Shown here: positions 1 to 6,790 of the stretch, piece after piece | Position numbering within the stretch: the first letter of the stretch is position 1 | Layout of the letters: the number at the start of each line of letters is the position of its first letter | DNA from: an uncultured Collinsella sp. | GTDB lineage: Bacteria; Actinomycetota; Coriobacteriia; Coriobacteriales; Coriobacteriaceae | Assembly: GCA_900548255.1 (NCBI GenBank) | Contig: URKH01000057.1 | Span: 1-14,132, forward strand | DNA: 14,132 bases | Reading direction: 5' to 3' | Notes under the pieces: model-generated | Seen by the model: only the letters and a program-made list of their open reading frames with translations | What the model was told of the DNA's origin: nothing | Databases searched by the model: none | Program-made: the position numbers and the translations under genes

Positions 1-120
1 GGGCGGTCGGCACGGGTTTTCCAAGTGTCCGAGATGGCCGTGAAAGAGGAGCGACGCGTACTTGAGTACGCGAGCGACGGTTTGAACGGCAAGGTCGGGT
101 GCTTGGGAAACCAGCAGGGA
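1..120. other. Non-coding stretch downstream of cysS, with a palindrome
   Basis: No gene is supported here. The stretch lies just beyond the cysS stop. It contains a perfect inverted repeat, CGCGTACT-TG-AGTACGCG, at 55-72, which can form a 7-bp stem with a TTGA loop. Read on the minus strand, the stem is followed by a pyrimidine-rich stretch (TCGCTCCTCTTTC). It could weakly terminate the disA-cysS transcript, but there is no real T-run. The plus-strand frame is open from the window edge into cysS, but it has no ribosome site and resembles no family I know. The left neighbour is outside the window. Confidence 0.35.
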
Positions 121-1587
121 TTAGAGAGTCTTGATACGGGTGCCAGCTGCAGTATCTTCGATCGTCAGACCCAGGTCCTTGAGCTGATCGCGGATGGCAT
201 CTGCCAGATCCCAGTTCTTGGCGGCGCGGGCCTCGGCGCGGGCCTCGAGAATCTTGGCAGCGGCCTCGTCCACATCGTCGCCCGTGTAGGCGACCAGGCC
301 GGCGGCAACGCCTAGCAGACCCAGCGGCAGCTCGACCTTGGGCTCGGGGAGCTCAACGCCAAACGTATCGAGCAGCTCGACCAGCGTATCGGCGGCGGCA
401 AGCGCGGCGGCCTTGTCGGCAGCGTCGCCCGCCTGCTCCAGGTACTGGTTGCACTCGGTCACAAAGCCAAAGACGGCACCCATGGCACCAGCGGTGTTAA
501 AGTCGTCGTCCATGCACTCCTTAAAGGTGGCACGGGTCTCAGCGGCCTTGGCGGCAAACGCCTCGGATGCTGCCTCATCGGCATCGGCCGTCGCATGGTT
601 CGCGGCCCAGCGCAGGTTCTCGACCGTACCGGCGATACGCATGAGCGAGTTCTCGGCACCCTCCAGGCGCTCCCAAGAAAAGTCAAGCGGCGAGCGATAG
701 CTCGTCTGCAGCATCAGCAGGCGCAGGGCCGCGGCAGAGTGCTGTTCGAGCACCTCAGCCAGCGTAAAGAAGTTTCCGAGCGACTTGGACATCTTCTCGC
801 CGTCGACCAGCAGCATGCCCGTGTGCATCCAGGTGTTGGAGAAACCCTGGTGCCAGGCGCAGGTGGCCTGGGCGCACTCGTTCTCGTGATGCGGGAAGGC
901 AAGGTCGGAGCCGCCGCCGTGGATGTCGATCGGGGTGCCCAGGTAGCGATGCACCATGGCGGCGCACTCGGTGTGCCAACCGGGACGGCCCTCGCCCCAG
1001 GGGCTCGGCCAGCTGGGCTCGCCGGGCTTGGCGGCCTTCCACAGGGCAAAGTCGAGCGGGTCGTTCTTGTCCTCGTTCTCCTCGATGCGCGCGCCAACCA
1101 TAAGGTCGTCGATGTTGCGGCCCGAGACCTGACCATAGTTGGGATCGCTGCGCACGGCAAAGTACACGTCGCCGTTATCGGCGGCGTAAGCGTGACCCTG
1201 CTCGATAAGCGTCTTGATCATAGCGATCATGGGGCCGATCTCCTTGGTGGCGCGGGGGCGCACATCGGGATCGAGCACGTTGGCGGCGCGCATGACGCCG
1301 ATGAACTTGTCGGAGAACTCCGTCGCGACCTCGGCGGCCGTTCGGCCCTGCTCGTTGGCGCGCTTGATGATCTTGTCATCGACATCGGTGAGGTTCTGGG
1401 CGAACGTGACCTCGTAGCCGCTCGCGATGAGCCAGCGGCGAATCACATCGAAGCTGATGAACGTGCGGGCGTTGCCGATGTGGATGTTGTCGTAGACCGT
1501 GGGGCCGCACACGTACATGCGGACCTTGCCGGACTCGATGGGCTGGAACTCTTCCTTTTTATGGGTAGCGCTGTTGTAGATACGCAT
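121..1587 (-). CDS. cysS: Cysteinyl-tRNA synthetase (CysRS)
   Basis: Class I aminoacyl-tRNA synthetase that charges tRNA-Cys with cysteine in the cytoplasm. The 488-residue protein has the usual full length. The HIGH-type motif is HIGN at residues 36-39 in a Rossmann core, and KMSKS is at 265-269. The four zinc ligands that select cysteine are all present: C27 in YVCGPT, C208 in WHTEC, and H233 and E237 in FPHHENE. These sit one residue before the E. coli positions. The C-terminal part (about 300-488) is the helical DALR-type and anticodon-binding region. The start is ATG with AAGGAG seven bases upstream, and that site overlaps the ispF stop codon, so translation is probably coupled to ispF. 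It is the last gene of the disA-ispD-ispF-cysS operon within this window. Confidence 0.97.
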   Translation of the reverse strand: MRIYNSATHKKEEFQPIESGKVRMYVCGPTVYDNIHIGNARTFISFDVIRRWLIASGYEVTFAQNLTDVDDKIIKRANEQGRTAAEVATEFSDKFIGVMRAANVLDPDVRPRATKEIGPMIAMIKTLIEQGHAYAADNGDVYFAVRSDPNYGQVSGRNIDDLMVGARIEENEDKNDPLDFALWKAAKPGEPSWPSPWGEGRPGWHTECAAMVHRYLGTPIDIHGGGSDLAFPHHENECAQATCAWHQGFSNTWMHTGMLLVDGEKMSKSLGNFFTLAEVLEQHSAAALRLLMLQTSYRSPLDFSWERLEGAENSLMRIAGTVENLRWAANHATADADEAASEAFAAKAAETRATFKECMDDDFNTAGAMGAVFGFVTECNQYLEQAGDAADKAAALAAADTLVELLDTFGVELPEPKVELPLGLLGVAAGLVAYTGDDVDEAAAKILEARAEARAAKNWDLADAIRDQLKDLGLTIEDTAAGTRIKTL

Positions 1588-1590
1588 TCG

Positions 1591-2085
1591 TTACTCCTTA
1601 ACGGTTTTCTGTAGCAGGCAGACGGCCCAGGCGCCAATTCCCTCGCCTTGGCCTTCCCAGCCGAGCTTTTCGGTCGTAGTGGCGGCAACGCCCACGTTTT
1701 CGACGTCAACGCCCAGGGCATGGGCAAGGTTGGCGCGCATGGCATCGCGGTGCGGGGTGATCTTAGGCTGCTGGCAGGCAATGGTGCAGTCGGCATCGAC
1801 AAACTCAAAGCCCAGCTCGCGCGCATAGTCCATCACGCGAGCGAGCAGCACCATCGAATCGGCACCCTCGTAGGCGGGATCGGTGTCGGGGAATAGCTTG
1901 CCGATGTCTCCCCCGCGGCAGGCTCCCAGAATGGCGTCTGCCAGCGCGTGTGCAAGCACATCGGCATCCGAGTGGCCCAGCAGGCCGCGCTCGTAGGGGA
2001 TGTCGACCCCGCCGATGATACATCGACGCCCCTCCACCAAACGGTGGACGTCGTAGCCGTGGCCAATGCGCAGGTTACTGAACAT
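1591..2085 (-). CDS. ispF: 2-C-methyl-D-erythritol 2,4-cyclodiphosphate synthase
   Basis: Fifth enzyme of the MEP (non-mevalonate) isoprenoid pathway. It cyclises CDP-ME 2-phosphate to MEcPP with release of CMP, normally as a homotrimer. Numbered from the chosen start, the metal ligands are D12 and H14 (GYDVH) and H46 in LAHALAD. The family signature GDIGKLFPDTDP is at about 59-70, and the late ATTTEKLG motif is present. The 164-residue product is close to the usual 155-160. The frame is open a further 11 codons upstream to 2118, but the ATG at 2085 is preferred: it places MFSNLRIGHGYDVH where family proteins begin and has a purine-rich GAGGGAGAGG site upstream. It overlaps the end of ispD by 11 bases, and its stop overlaps the cysS ribosome site. 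Confidence 0.95.
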   Translation of the reverse strand: MFSNLRIGHGYDVHRLVEGRRCIIGGVDIPYERGLLGHSDADVLAHALADAILGACRGGDIGKLFPDTDPAYEGADSMVLLARVMDYARELGFEFVDADCTIACQQPKITPHRDAMRANLAHALGVDVENVGVAATTTEKLGWEGQGEGIGAWAVCLLQKTVKE

Positions 2086-2803
2086 GGGGAAGGTCCTCTC
2101 CCTCGGCCATACGGCCAAGCAGAATCGCGGTTACGGGACGCAGGTCCTCGGGCACCGTAACCTTAAGGTTGTCGCGCGGACTCTGGACGCAGCGGACGCG
2201 TCCACCCATGCGCTCAACCAGCGATGAATCGTCGGTACCGATAAAGCCCTCGGCGATGGCTGCGGCGTGAGCGCGCTTCATGGCGTCGACGCTAAAGATC
2301 TGCGGCGTCTGCGCGGCCCAATAGAGCTCACGCGGCGGCGTCTCGACGATATTATCGCCGTCGACGATCTTGAGCGTGTCGATCGCGGGCTGACCGCACA
2401 CGACACCGTCGAGGGCGCGGTCGCCCACAAGCACGTCGATCGCATGATCGATGGCCTCGGTCGTGATGAGCGGACGGGCGCCGTCGTGGATGGCGACGTA
2501 CTCAAAGCCCGCCGGCACCGCGTGCACGCCGGCGCGGGTGGAATCCTGACGAGTATCGCCGGCATCGGCAAAACTGATGGGCGTGTCATAGTCAAACGGG
2601 TCGATGGCCAGGCGGCGCATCTCGGCACGGCGCTCGGCAGGGCACACCACCACGATGTGGCCGACCTTGTTGCTACGATCGAACGCGCGGATGGACCAGC
2701 TCATGAGCGGACGGCCCGCCACGTTAACGAGCTGCTTGCCGCCGGGATTTCCAAAGCGCTGGCCGCTGCCGCCGGCAACGACCACGGCGCATACGGGCGC
2801 CAT
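2075..2803 (-). CDS. ispD: 2-C-methyl-D-erythritol 4-phosphate cytidylyltransferase
   Basis: Third enzyme of the MEP pathway; it joins CTP and MEP to give CDP-ME. The 242 residues form one GT-A-like nucleotidyltransferase fold. Visible motifs are the CTP-binding loop GGSGQRFG (11-18) with R16, K23 in GGKQL, the HDGARP motif at 106-111 with D107, the DTLK motif around T143, and NLKVTVPEDL with K214 near the C-terminus. These match the catalytic residues known from E. coli IspD (R20, K27, D106, T140, K213). The start codon overlaps the disA stop (TAATG), with AGGGGAA as a ribosome site inside the disA end. That implies translational coupling. ispD and ispF are separate genes here, not the fused ispDF found in some bacteria. 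Confidence 0.95.
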   Translation of the reverse strand: MAPVCAVVVAGGSGQRFGNPGGKQLVNVAGRPLMSWSIRAFDRSNKVGHIVVVCPAERRAEMRRLAIDPFDYDTPISFADAGDTRQDSTRAGVHAVPAGFEYVAIHDGARPLITTEAIDHAIDVLVGDRALDGVVCGQPAIDTLKIVDGDNIVETPPRELYWAAQTPQIFSVDAMKRAHAAAIAEGFIGTDDSSLVERMGGRVRCVQSPRDNLKVTVPEDLRPVTAILLGRMAEGEDLPHVQ

Positions 2804-3870
2804 TATGCGTTCCCCTGTTTGGTGCCCTTCATGCGGTACAGGGAGTCCGCAAGAATGGCAGGGTTGTTGACGCCAAAGTCGCCCAGGCGCTCCGGATCCT
2901 CGCTGATGTCATCCATGAGCTCCTGCAGCGAGCCGTACTCGTCGACGATCTTCTCGGCCACGCCGTCGCGCACAACAGACACGCGCGAAAGCGTGCGCAG
3001 GCCCAGCGGCGTCATGACGGAGTCCTCGTCCAGGTCGTCGTAACCCAGAACCGCCGCCACATGCTGTGGGTCGGACAGGTCCTTAGGCGTCATACGGCTC
3101 AGGTTGGCGCGGATCTTTTCGGCATTGGCCTCGGAGGAATCGCTCGCATAGTCGCGAATCATCAGGTCGTACTCGGTATCCATGCTGGAGCCGGCGAGCT
3201 GCTCGAGCTGCATCTGCACGAGCTTGCCCTGGTTGCCCAGCTTGACAATGCAATCCTTAAGTTCGGTCTTTGCCTGCTGCATGATCTCGAAGCTCGAGAA
3301 AATCCCGGTAATGTCGGCGAGCGTAACGTAGTCGTCGAGCTCGAGGGCCGTCAGGCGCAGCAGGGAGCGGTCGAGCGACTGACGGGTAGTCTGGAGCGTG
3401 GCGACGAGCTGGTTGACCGAGCTCATGATGGTGGTGACGGGCTGGATCTCGTAGCTCTTGCCGTGAACGTACACGTTGACGACGGCACGACGGGCCGAGA
3501 CCGAGATCACGATGGCATCCGTGAGCACCGACATGCGGGCGGCGGTGCGGTGACGCATGCCCGTCTCACTCGTGGCAAGCGAGGGATCGGGATTGAGGTG
3601 GAAGTTGGCGCGCAGGATCTGGGTGAGGTCGCCGTCGATGACGATGGCGCCGTCCATCTTGGAAAGCTCGAACAGGCGGTTCGAGGTAAACGAAATGTTG
3701 AGCGGGAAGCCGTCGTTACCAGCAGCGAGCACGTTTTCGGTGTCGCCGACGCAAATAAGAGCGCCCAGGTGACCAGCAATGATCATGTCGAGGGCGGTGC
3801 GGATCGGCTGGCCAGGTGCCGTCAGGCGGATGGCCTGTTCCATACGCTTTTGCAGCTCGTTCTTATCCAA
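2803..3870 (-). CDS. disA: DNA-integrity-scanning diadenylate cyclase (c-di-AMP synthase) DisA
   Basis: Makes the second messenger c-di-AMP from two ATP. In studied bacteria it is an octamer that binds branched DNA. The 355-residue length is normal. The N-terminal DAC domain (about 1-145) carries the catalytic DGA at 73-75 and RHRTA at 106-110. A helical linker follows (about 150-280), then a C-terminal domain containing a helix-hairpin-helix (about 290-350). The hairpin region reads LGDFGVNNPAILADSL, where the usual GIG-type turn is not obvious, so DNA binding may be weakened. The start is TTG, with GGGAG seven bases upstream. Nearby ATGs are out of frame. TTG may limit expression. It is the first gene of the operon and diverges from mntP across about 160 bases. 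radA, often the upstream neighbour, is absent. Confidence 0.94.
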   Translation of the reverse strand: MDKNELQKRMEQAIRLTAPGQPIRTALDMIIAGHLGALICVGDTENVLAAGNDGFPLNISFTSNRLFELSKMDGAIVIDGDLTQILRANFHLNPDPSLATSETGMRHRTAARMSVLTDAIVISVSARRAVVNVYVHGKSYEIQPVTTIMSSVNQLVATLQTTRQSLDRSLLRLTALELDDYVTLADITGIFSSFEIMQQAKTELKDCIVKLGNQGKLVQMQLEQLAGSSMDTEYDLMIRDYASDSSEANAEKIRANLSRMTPKDLSDPQHVAAVLGYDDLDEDSVMTPLGLRTLSRVSVVRDGVAEKIVDEYGSLQELMDDISEDPERLGDFGVNNPAILADSLYRMKGTKQGNA

Positions 3871-4000
3871 GGCATCGCTCCCATCGCATACGCTCCATAA
3901 ACGCTAAATAGTTTCTCACGGTTTGTCCCCGCGGCGCTCGCGAAATCCGATGCTTACAGAATGAGCGAACACCGCTGAGAGCCTCAACCCAAATGAGCTG

Positions 4001-4030
4001 TTCATGTGGTAGCATCGGGATTCACATGAA
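4001..4030. repeat. Inverted repeat immediately upstream of the manganese riboswitch
   Basis: TTCATGTG (4001-4008) and CACATGAA (4023-4030) are perfect 8-base inverted arms separated by 14 bases, so the centres are 22 bp apart, about two helical turns. The spacer holds TAGCAT (4010-4015), a possible -10 hexamer with no clear -35. The right arm also appears to supply the 5' strand of the riboswitch P1 helix. The repeat could be a DNA operator (a manganese regulator would be natural) or, if transcription starts upstream of 4001, an RNA hairpin competing with the aptamer. The sequence shows the repeat; its function is inferred. Confidence 0.5.
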
Positions 4031-4130
4031 TGAGGGAGTAGTCGCGTGACCGGGTTCGCCTCCGGTGGCGCGGCAAGTCAACATACTGGCCGACACGGTC
4101 TGGCTTGCCTTAATGAACGAGACTCGTGGT
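4023..4130 (+). promoter_or_regulatory. yybP-ykoY manganese riboswitch aptamer
   Basis: The leader of mntP carries the conserved parts of this aptamer family in order: GGGAGTAG (4034-4041), a GC-rich hairpin arm ACCGGG..CTCCGGT, GTCAACATACTGGCC (4077-4091), and the closing GAACGAGAC (4115-4123). These loops form the Mn(II)/Mg(II) site in characterised members. The P1 3' strand (about 4124-4128, TCGTG) can pair with CAC..GA at 4023-4029. It is also the 5' arm of the terminator that follows. Metal-bound aptamer should therefore prevent terminator formation and turn mntP on when manganese is high, the known logic for this class. The downstream gene is an Mn(II) exporter, as expected. Confidence 0.9.
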
Positions 4131-4163
4131 TGTACGCGCGGCGCGTACGCCACGGGTCTTTTT
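4125..4163 (+). terminator. Riboswitch-controlled intrinsic terminator before mntP
   Basis: CGTGG (4125-4129) pairs with CCACG (4150-4154), and GTACGC (4132-4137) pairs with GCGTAC (4143-4148), with a short mismatch between them. The stem is followed by GGTCTTTTTTG. Its 5' arm overlaps the 3' strand of aptamer helix P1, so the two structures exclude each other. This is the expression platform for metal-responsive control of mntP. Confidence 0.85.
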
Positions 4164-4219
4164 TGTTGCTCCCCTGTCAGAAGTACACGCGGGTTCGCCC
4201 GCAAGGAGGGAGCCAAACC

Positions 4220-4798
4220 ATGGGACTCGTAGAGCTCGTGCTGCTCGCCATTGGCCTTTCGATGGACGCCTTTGCCGTATCCATCTGCAAGGGCCTTGGC
4301 ATGAAGAAGATCAACCTTAAGGTCGCCGTAGTGCTCGGCCTGTTCTTTGGCGGCTTCCAGGCCGGCATGCCCGTGATCGGATGGGCGCTTGGCAGCCAGT
4401 TTATGGGCATCATCGGCCCCATCGACCATTGGATTGCCTTTATCCTTTTGGCCTTCATCGGCGGCAAAATGCTGTGGGAGGCTTTTACCGAGGACGAGGA
4501 TGAAGGCGACGGCAAGAATGCCGAAAAGATTGAACTGAGCGAGTACCTGATCCTCGCCATCGCCACTTCAATCGACGCCCTGGCCGTGGGCATCTCGTTC
4601 GCCGCGCTTTCGGTCGACATCGTTCCCGCTGTATCGCTTATCGGCGTCACAACGTTTATCTTCTCCGTCGCCGGCGTAGCGATCGGCCACACCTTTGGCG
4701 CGCGCTACGAAAAACCTGCCACCATCGTGGGCGGCATCGTGCTCATCCTCATCGGACTTAAGATCTTGCTTGAGCATCTGGGGATTTTGGCGCTGTAA
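4220..4798 (+). CDS. mntP: Manganese(II) efflux pump MntP
   Basis: Inner-membrane exporter that removes excess Mn(II). The 192-residue protein has about six hydrophobic segments arranged as two repeats. Each repeat carries a conserved acidic motif: SMDAFAVS with D16, and SIDALAVG with D119. The equivalent aspartates (D16 and D118) are needed for transport in E. coli MntP. A charged loop, EDEDEGDGKNAEKIE (about 91-105), separates the halves. The start is the ATG at 4220 with AAGGAGG ten bases upstream. An open frame reaching back to 4046 runs through the riboswitch and is not coding. The gene is monocistronic, with a terminator at 4835-4869, and is controlled by the manganese riboswitch upstream. 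Confidence 0.96.
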   Translation: MGLVELVLLAIGLSMDAFAVSICKGLGMKKINLKVAVVLGLFFGGFQAGMPVIGWALGSQFMGIIGPIDHWIAFILLAFIGGKMLWEAFTEDEDEGDGKNAEKIELSEYLILAIATSIDALAVGISFAALSVDIVPAVSLIGVTTFIFSVAGVAIGHTFGARYEKPATIVGGIVLILIGLKILLEHLGILAL

Positions 4799-4834
4799 CG
4801 CCAAACACAATCGCTCAAAACTCAACGCCAGTAC

Positions 4835-4869
4835 AAGGCCTCATGCAAAGTTTTGCATGAGGCCTTTTC
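4835..4869 (+). terminator. Intrinsic terminator of mntP
   Basis: AAGGCCTCATGCAAA (4835-4849) and TTTGCATGAGGCCTT (4852-4866) form a perfect 15-bp stem with a tiny loop, followed by TTCG. It separates mntP from hipBA. The stem centre, ATGCAAAG|TTTTGCAT, repeats the core of the hipBA operator arms 27 bp downstream, so the same DNA may also bind the HipB repressor. Confidence 0.85.
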
Positions 4870-4912
4870 GTGCAGACTTTTGCATGTCATACTGATATGC
4901 AAAAGTCTGCAC
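4870..4912. promoter_or_regulatory. hipBA operator/promoter palindrome
   Basis: GTGCAGACTTTTGCAT (4870-4885) and ATGCAAAAGTCTGCAC (4897-4912) are perfect 16-base inverted arms around an 11-base spacer. The spacer holds CATACT (4888-4893) preceded by TGT, an extended -10-like promoter element. The right arm ends 14 bases before the hipB start. HipB-type antitoxins repress their own operon from such palindromes, so this is the probable autoregulatory site. The binding itself is inferred. Confidence 0.8.
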
Positions 4913-4926
4913 GTTAGGAGATCGCC

Positions 4927-5358
4927 GTGAATACCCTTCCCATCACCACACCGCGCCAAGCTGGCATCTACGTGCGCCAGGCACGCGAGGCTCAGGGTCT
5001 CACCCGTGCCGCCCTCGCCAAAACGGCCAGTGTTTCAGAGCGCCTGCTCGCATCGCTCGAGCTAGGAGACGCCACCGGCATTCGACTCGACAAGTTGCTG
5101 TCCGTCTTTAACGCACTCGGCATAGGTCTCTTTGCGCAAAGCGATAACGACTCCATCGCATCGCCCTCCGAACATCCGACGACGAAAGCGGACCTCCCTA
5201 TCGCGAACTCGAATGCCCTGCCAAAGCCAAGCGTAGGCAGACGACCCGCTCGACAAGGAACGCCATCTTCCTATGGTGCCTTGCTGGCCCAAATCGCAGC
5301 CGAGCAAGGCCTTTCCGACACTTCAGACCTCTCCTTTGACTGTAAGGTTGTGAAATAA
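4927..5358 (+). CDS. hipB: HipB-like XRE-family antitoxin/repressor
   Basis: Likely DNA-binding antitoxin of the adjacent HipA kinase. Residues about 10-70 form a Cro/XRE helix-turn-helix: VRQAREAQGLTRAALAKTAS, then VSERLLASLELGDATGIRLDKLLSVFNALGIGL. This is the typical HipB layout. The 143-residue length is much more than the 88 of E. coli HipB: a polar low-complexity linker (about 72-112) leads to a C-terminal tail (113-143) resembling a short helical peptide, YGALLAQIAAEQG. The start is GTG at 4927 with AGGAG seven bases upstream. The stop is directly followed by the hipA ATG (TAAATG), so the two are one operon. It is likely autoregulated through the palindrome 14 bases upstream. Confidence 0.85.
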   Translation: MNTLPITTPRQAGIYVRQAREAQGLTRAALAKTASVSERLLASLELGDATGIRLDKLLSVFNALGIGLFAQSDNDSIASPSEHPTTKADLPIANSNALPKPSVGRRPARQGTPSSYGALLAQIAAEQGLSDTSDLSFDCKVVK

Positions 5359-6663
5359 ATGGCAGAGATGGAGCTTGCGACCCTCATTTGTGGCGAAATC
5401 GCAGGCACTCTCCGGCAAGACGAGCATGGACTCTGCAGCTTTGTATACGCCCCAACCTATCGCGGAGCACCACTATCGCTTACAATGCCGCTTTCCAATC
5501 GCACGTATGGCCATAACATCGTCCGCCCGTTCCTATTTGGCCTTTTGCCCGACAGCCAAGAGCAGCGTCGCGCTATTGCCGCCGAGCATGACGTTGCATC
5601 CAACAACCCCGTCGCCCTCTTGTGCCATATCGGTCTTGACTGCGCAGGGGCCGTTCAGTTTTGTCGAACCGATCAATTAGGCGCCGCCCGCGGCAGGGTC
5701 TCGGCATACCGCCCGCTTACCAATTCTCAAATCGCTCACAAGCTCAAAGCAATTCGCGATGACGAAAGAGAGACATGGATGGGCTCCAACGAAAGCTGGT
5801 CCCTGGGCGGCAACCAAGGCAAATTTGCACTAGCTTGGCATGATGGCCAATGGTGCGAATGTCTAGGGTCATCCCCCACTACCCATATCTTCAAAAATGG
5901 TGTCGTTGGGTTCAAACATCAGGCCTTAAACGAATTCGTCTGCATGAAAACGGCTCGGCGTGTTGGCATTCCAACTGCCAACGTCTCCTATTGCACATTT
6001 GAAGACGAAGCCGCGCTCGTCGTTGAACGGTACGACAGAATTGTCAATAGCAGCGGAAATATCGAAAGGCTGCATCAGGAGGACTTTTGCCAGGCGCTCG
6101 GTGTATTGCCAAGCCAGAAATACACCGCCGACGGAGGACCAACCACACGAGACATCCAAGAACGACTGATTAACACAGTCCCCCACCACATGAATCTTGT
6201 GCTTTTTACCTATATGTTGTTCTATAACGCCATTATCGGAGCGCCTGACGCACACGCTAAAAACTACTCGCTCATCCTAGGTAAAGGCACAAACGCAGCG
6301 CTCGCACCCATGTACGATGTCGCATCGGGCTTGGCGTACGAGCGTATGCGCCGCCGGGCGCGCCTTGCCATGAGCGTTGGCGGCGAAAATCGAGTGGGGC
6401 GCATCGGTCCAGGCGCTATCCGCCGATACCACGGTATGGGCGACCCCGCGCTGGAGGCGGCGCTCACCGATGCCGGGCTATCCGAGAAGTTTTGCTTTGC
6501 GACCATGATGGACCTCGCCTACGAGGTGCCCATTTGCATGGAAGAGATCATGGACGAATACGCCGACCTGCCCGGCATGGCGGACCTGCGCGAGCACATG
6601 CTCGGCCCCGTCCGCGAAAACTGCCAGCGAACCCTCGACCTCATCAGGGCGGATATGGGCTAG
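5359..6663 (+). CDS. hipA: HipA-type serine/threonine kinase toxin
   Basis: Ser/Thr kinase toxin; E. coli HipA inactivates glutamyl-tRNA synthetase by phosphorylation and causes persistence. The 434 residues are near full length (E. coli 440) with no frame break. An N-terminal HipA-N1 domain (about 1-105) precedes the kinase core. The key residues look intact: the G-loop SLGGNQGKFAL with S148 (equivalent of autophosphorylated S150), ATP-contacting K179 in HIFKN, VVERYDR (221-227), the HipA signature RLHQEDFCQALGV (237-249), catalytic DAHAKN with D297 and N302, and the metal-binding YD at 319-320. It follows hipB without a gap. Base composition is uneven: 42% GC at 5881-5940 but 63% at 6541-6600. 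The target in this host cannot be told from sequence. Confidence 0.93.
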   Translation: MAEMELATLICGEIAGTLRQDEHGLCSFVYAPTYRGAPLSLTMPLSNRTYGHNIVRPFLFGLLPDSQEQRRAIAAEHDVASNNPVALLCHIGLDCAGAVQFCRTDQLGAARGRVSAYRPLTNSQIAHKLKAIRDDERETWMGSNESWSLGGNQGKFALAWHDGQWCECLGSSPTTHIFKNGVVGFKHQALNEFVCMKTARRVGIPTANVSYCTFEDEAALVVERYDRIVNSSGNIERLHQEDFCQALGVLPSQKYTADGGPTTRDIQERLINTVPHHMNLVLFTYMLFYNAIIGAPDAHAKNYSLILGKGTNAALAPMYDVASGLAYERMRRRARLAMSVGGENRVGRIGPGAIRRYHGMGDPALEAALTDAGLSEKFCFATMMDLAYEVPICMEEIMDEYADLPGMADLREHMLGPVRENCQRTLDLIRADMG

Positions 6664-6685
6664 ACGCCAATCAATTTCCCATTTC

Positions 6686-6735
6686 TTAAAAGAAGAGAGG
6701 GGACACCTGTCGCAAAAGACCGGGTACCCCCTCTC
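6686..6735 (-). terminator. Intrinsic terminator of pepD
   Basis: On the minus strand GAGAGGGG (plus 6728-6735) pairs with CCCCTCTC (plus 6695-6702) around a 25-base loop that can pair a little further (ACC/GGT). It is followed by TTCTTTTAA. It lies about 55 bases beyond the pepD stop. It has no T-run on the plus strand, so it would be a poor terminator for the convergent hipA. Confidence 0.65.
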
Positions 6736-6790
6736 GTAATGTCATTTGCAATCCGCTAGCACGTGGCTCGGACTGCTGCTAGCGCAACCT

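Noticed and set aside
2086..2118. Upstream start for ispF
   Set aside because: The extra 11 residues lie inside ispD coding sequence, and family proteins begin at the RIGHGYDVH region.
3871..4000. Promoter for disA on the minus strand
   Set aside because: TATTTA-like sequence is present near 3905, but no -35 hexamer at proper spacing; not supported as a specific site.
4046..4219. N-terminal extension of mntP to 4046
   Set aside because: It runs through the riboswitch and its terminator, and the ATG at 4220 has an ideal AAGGAGG site and the family N-terminus.
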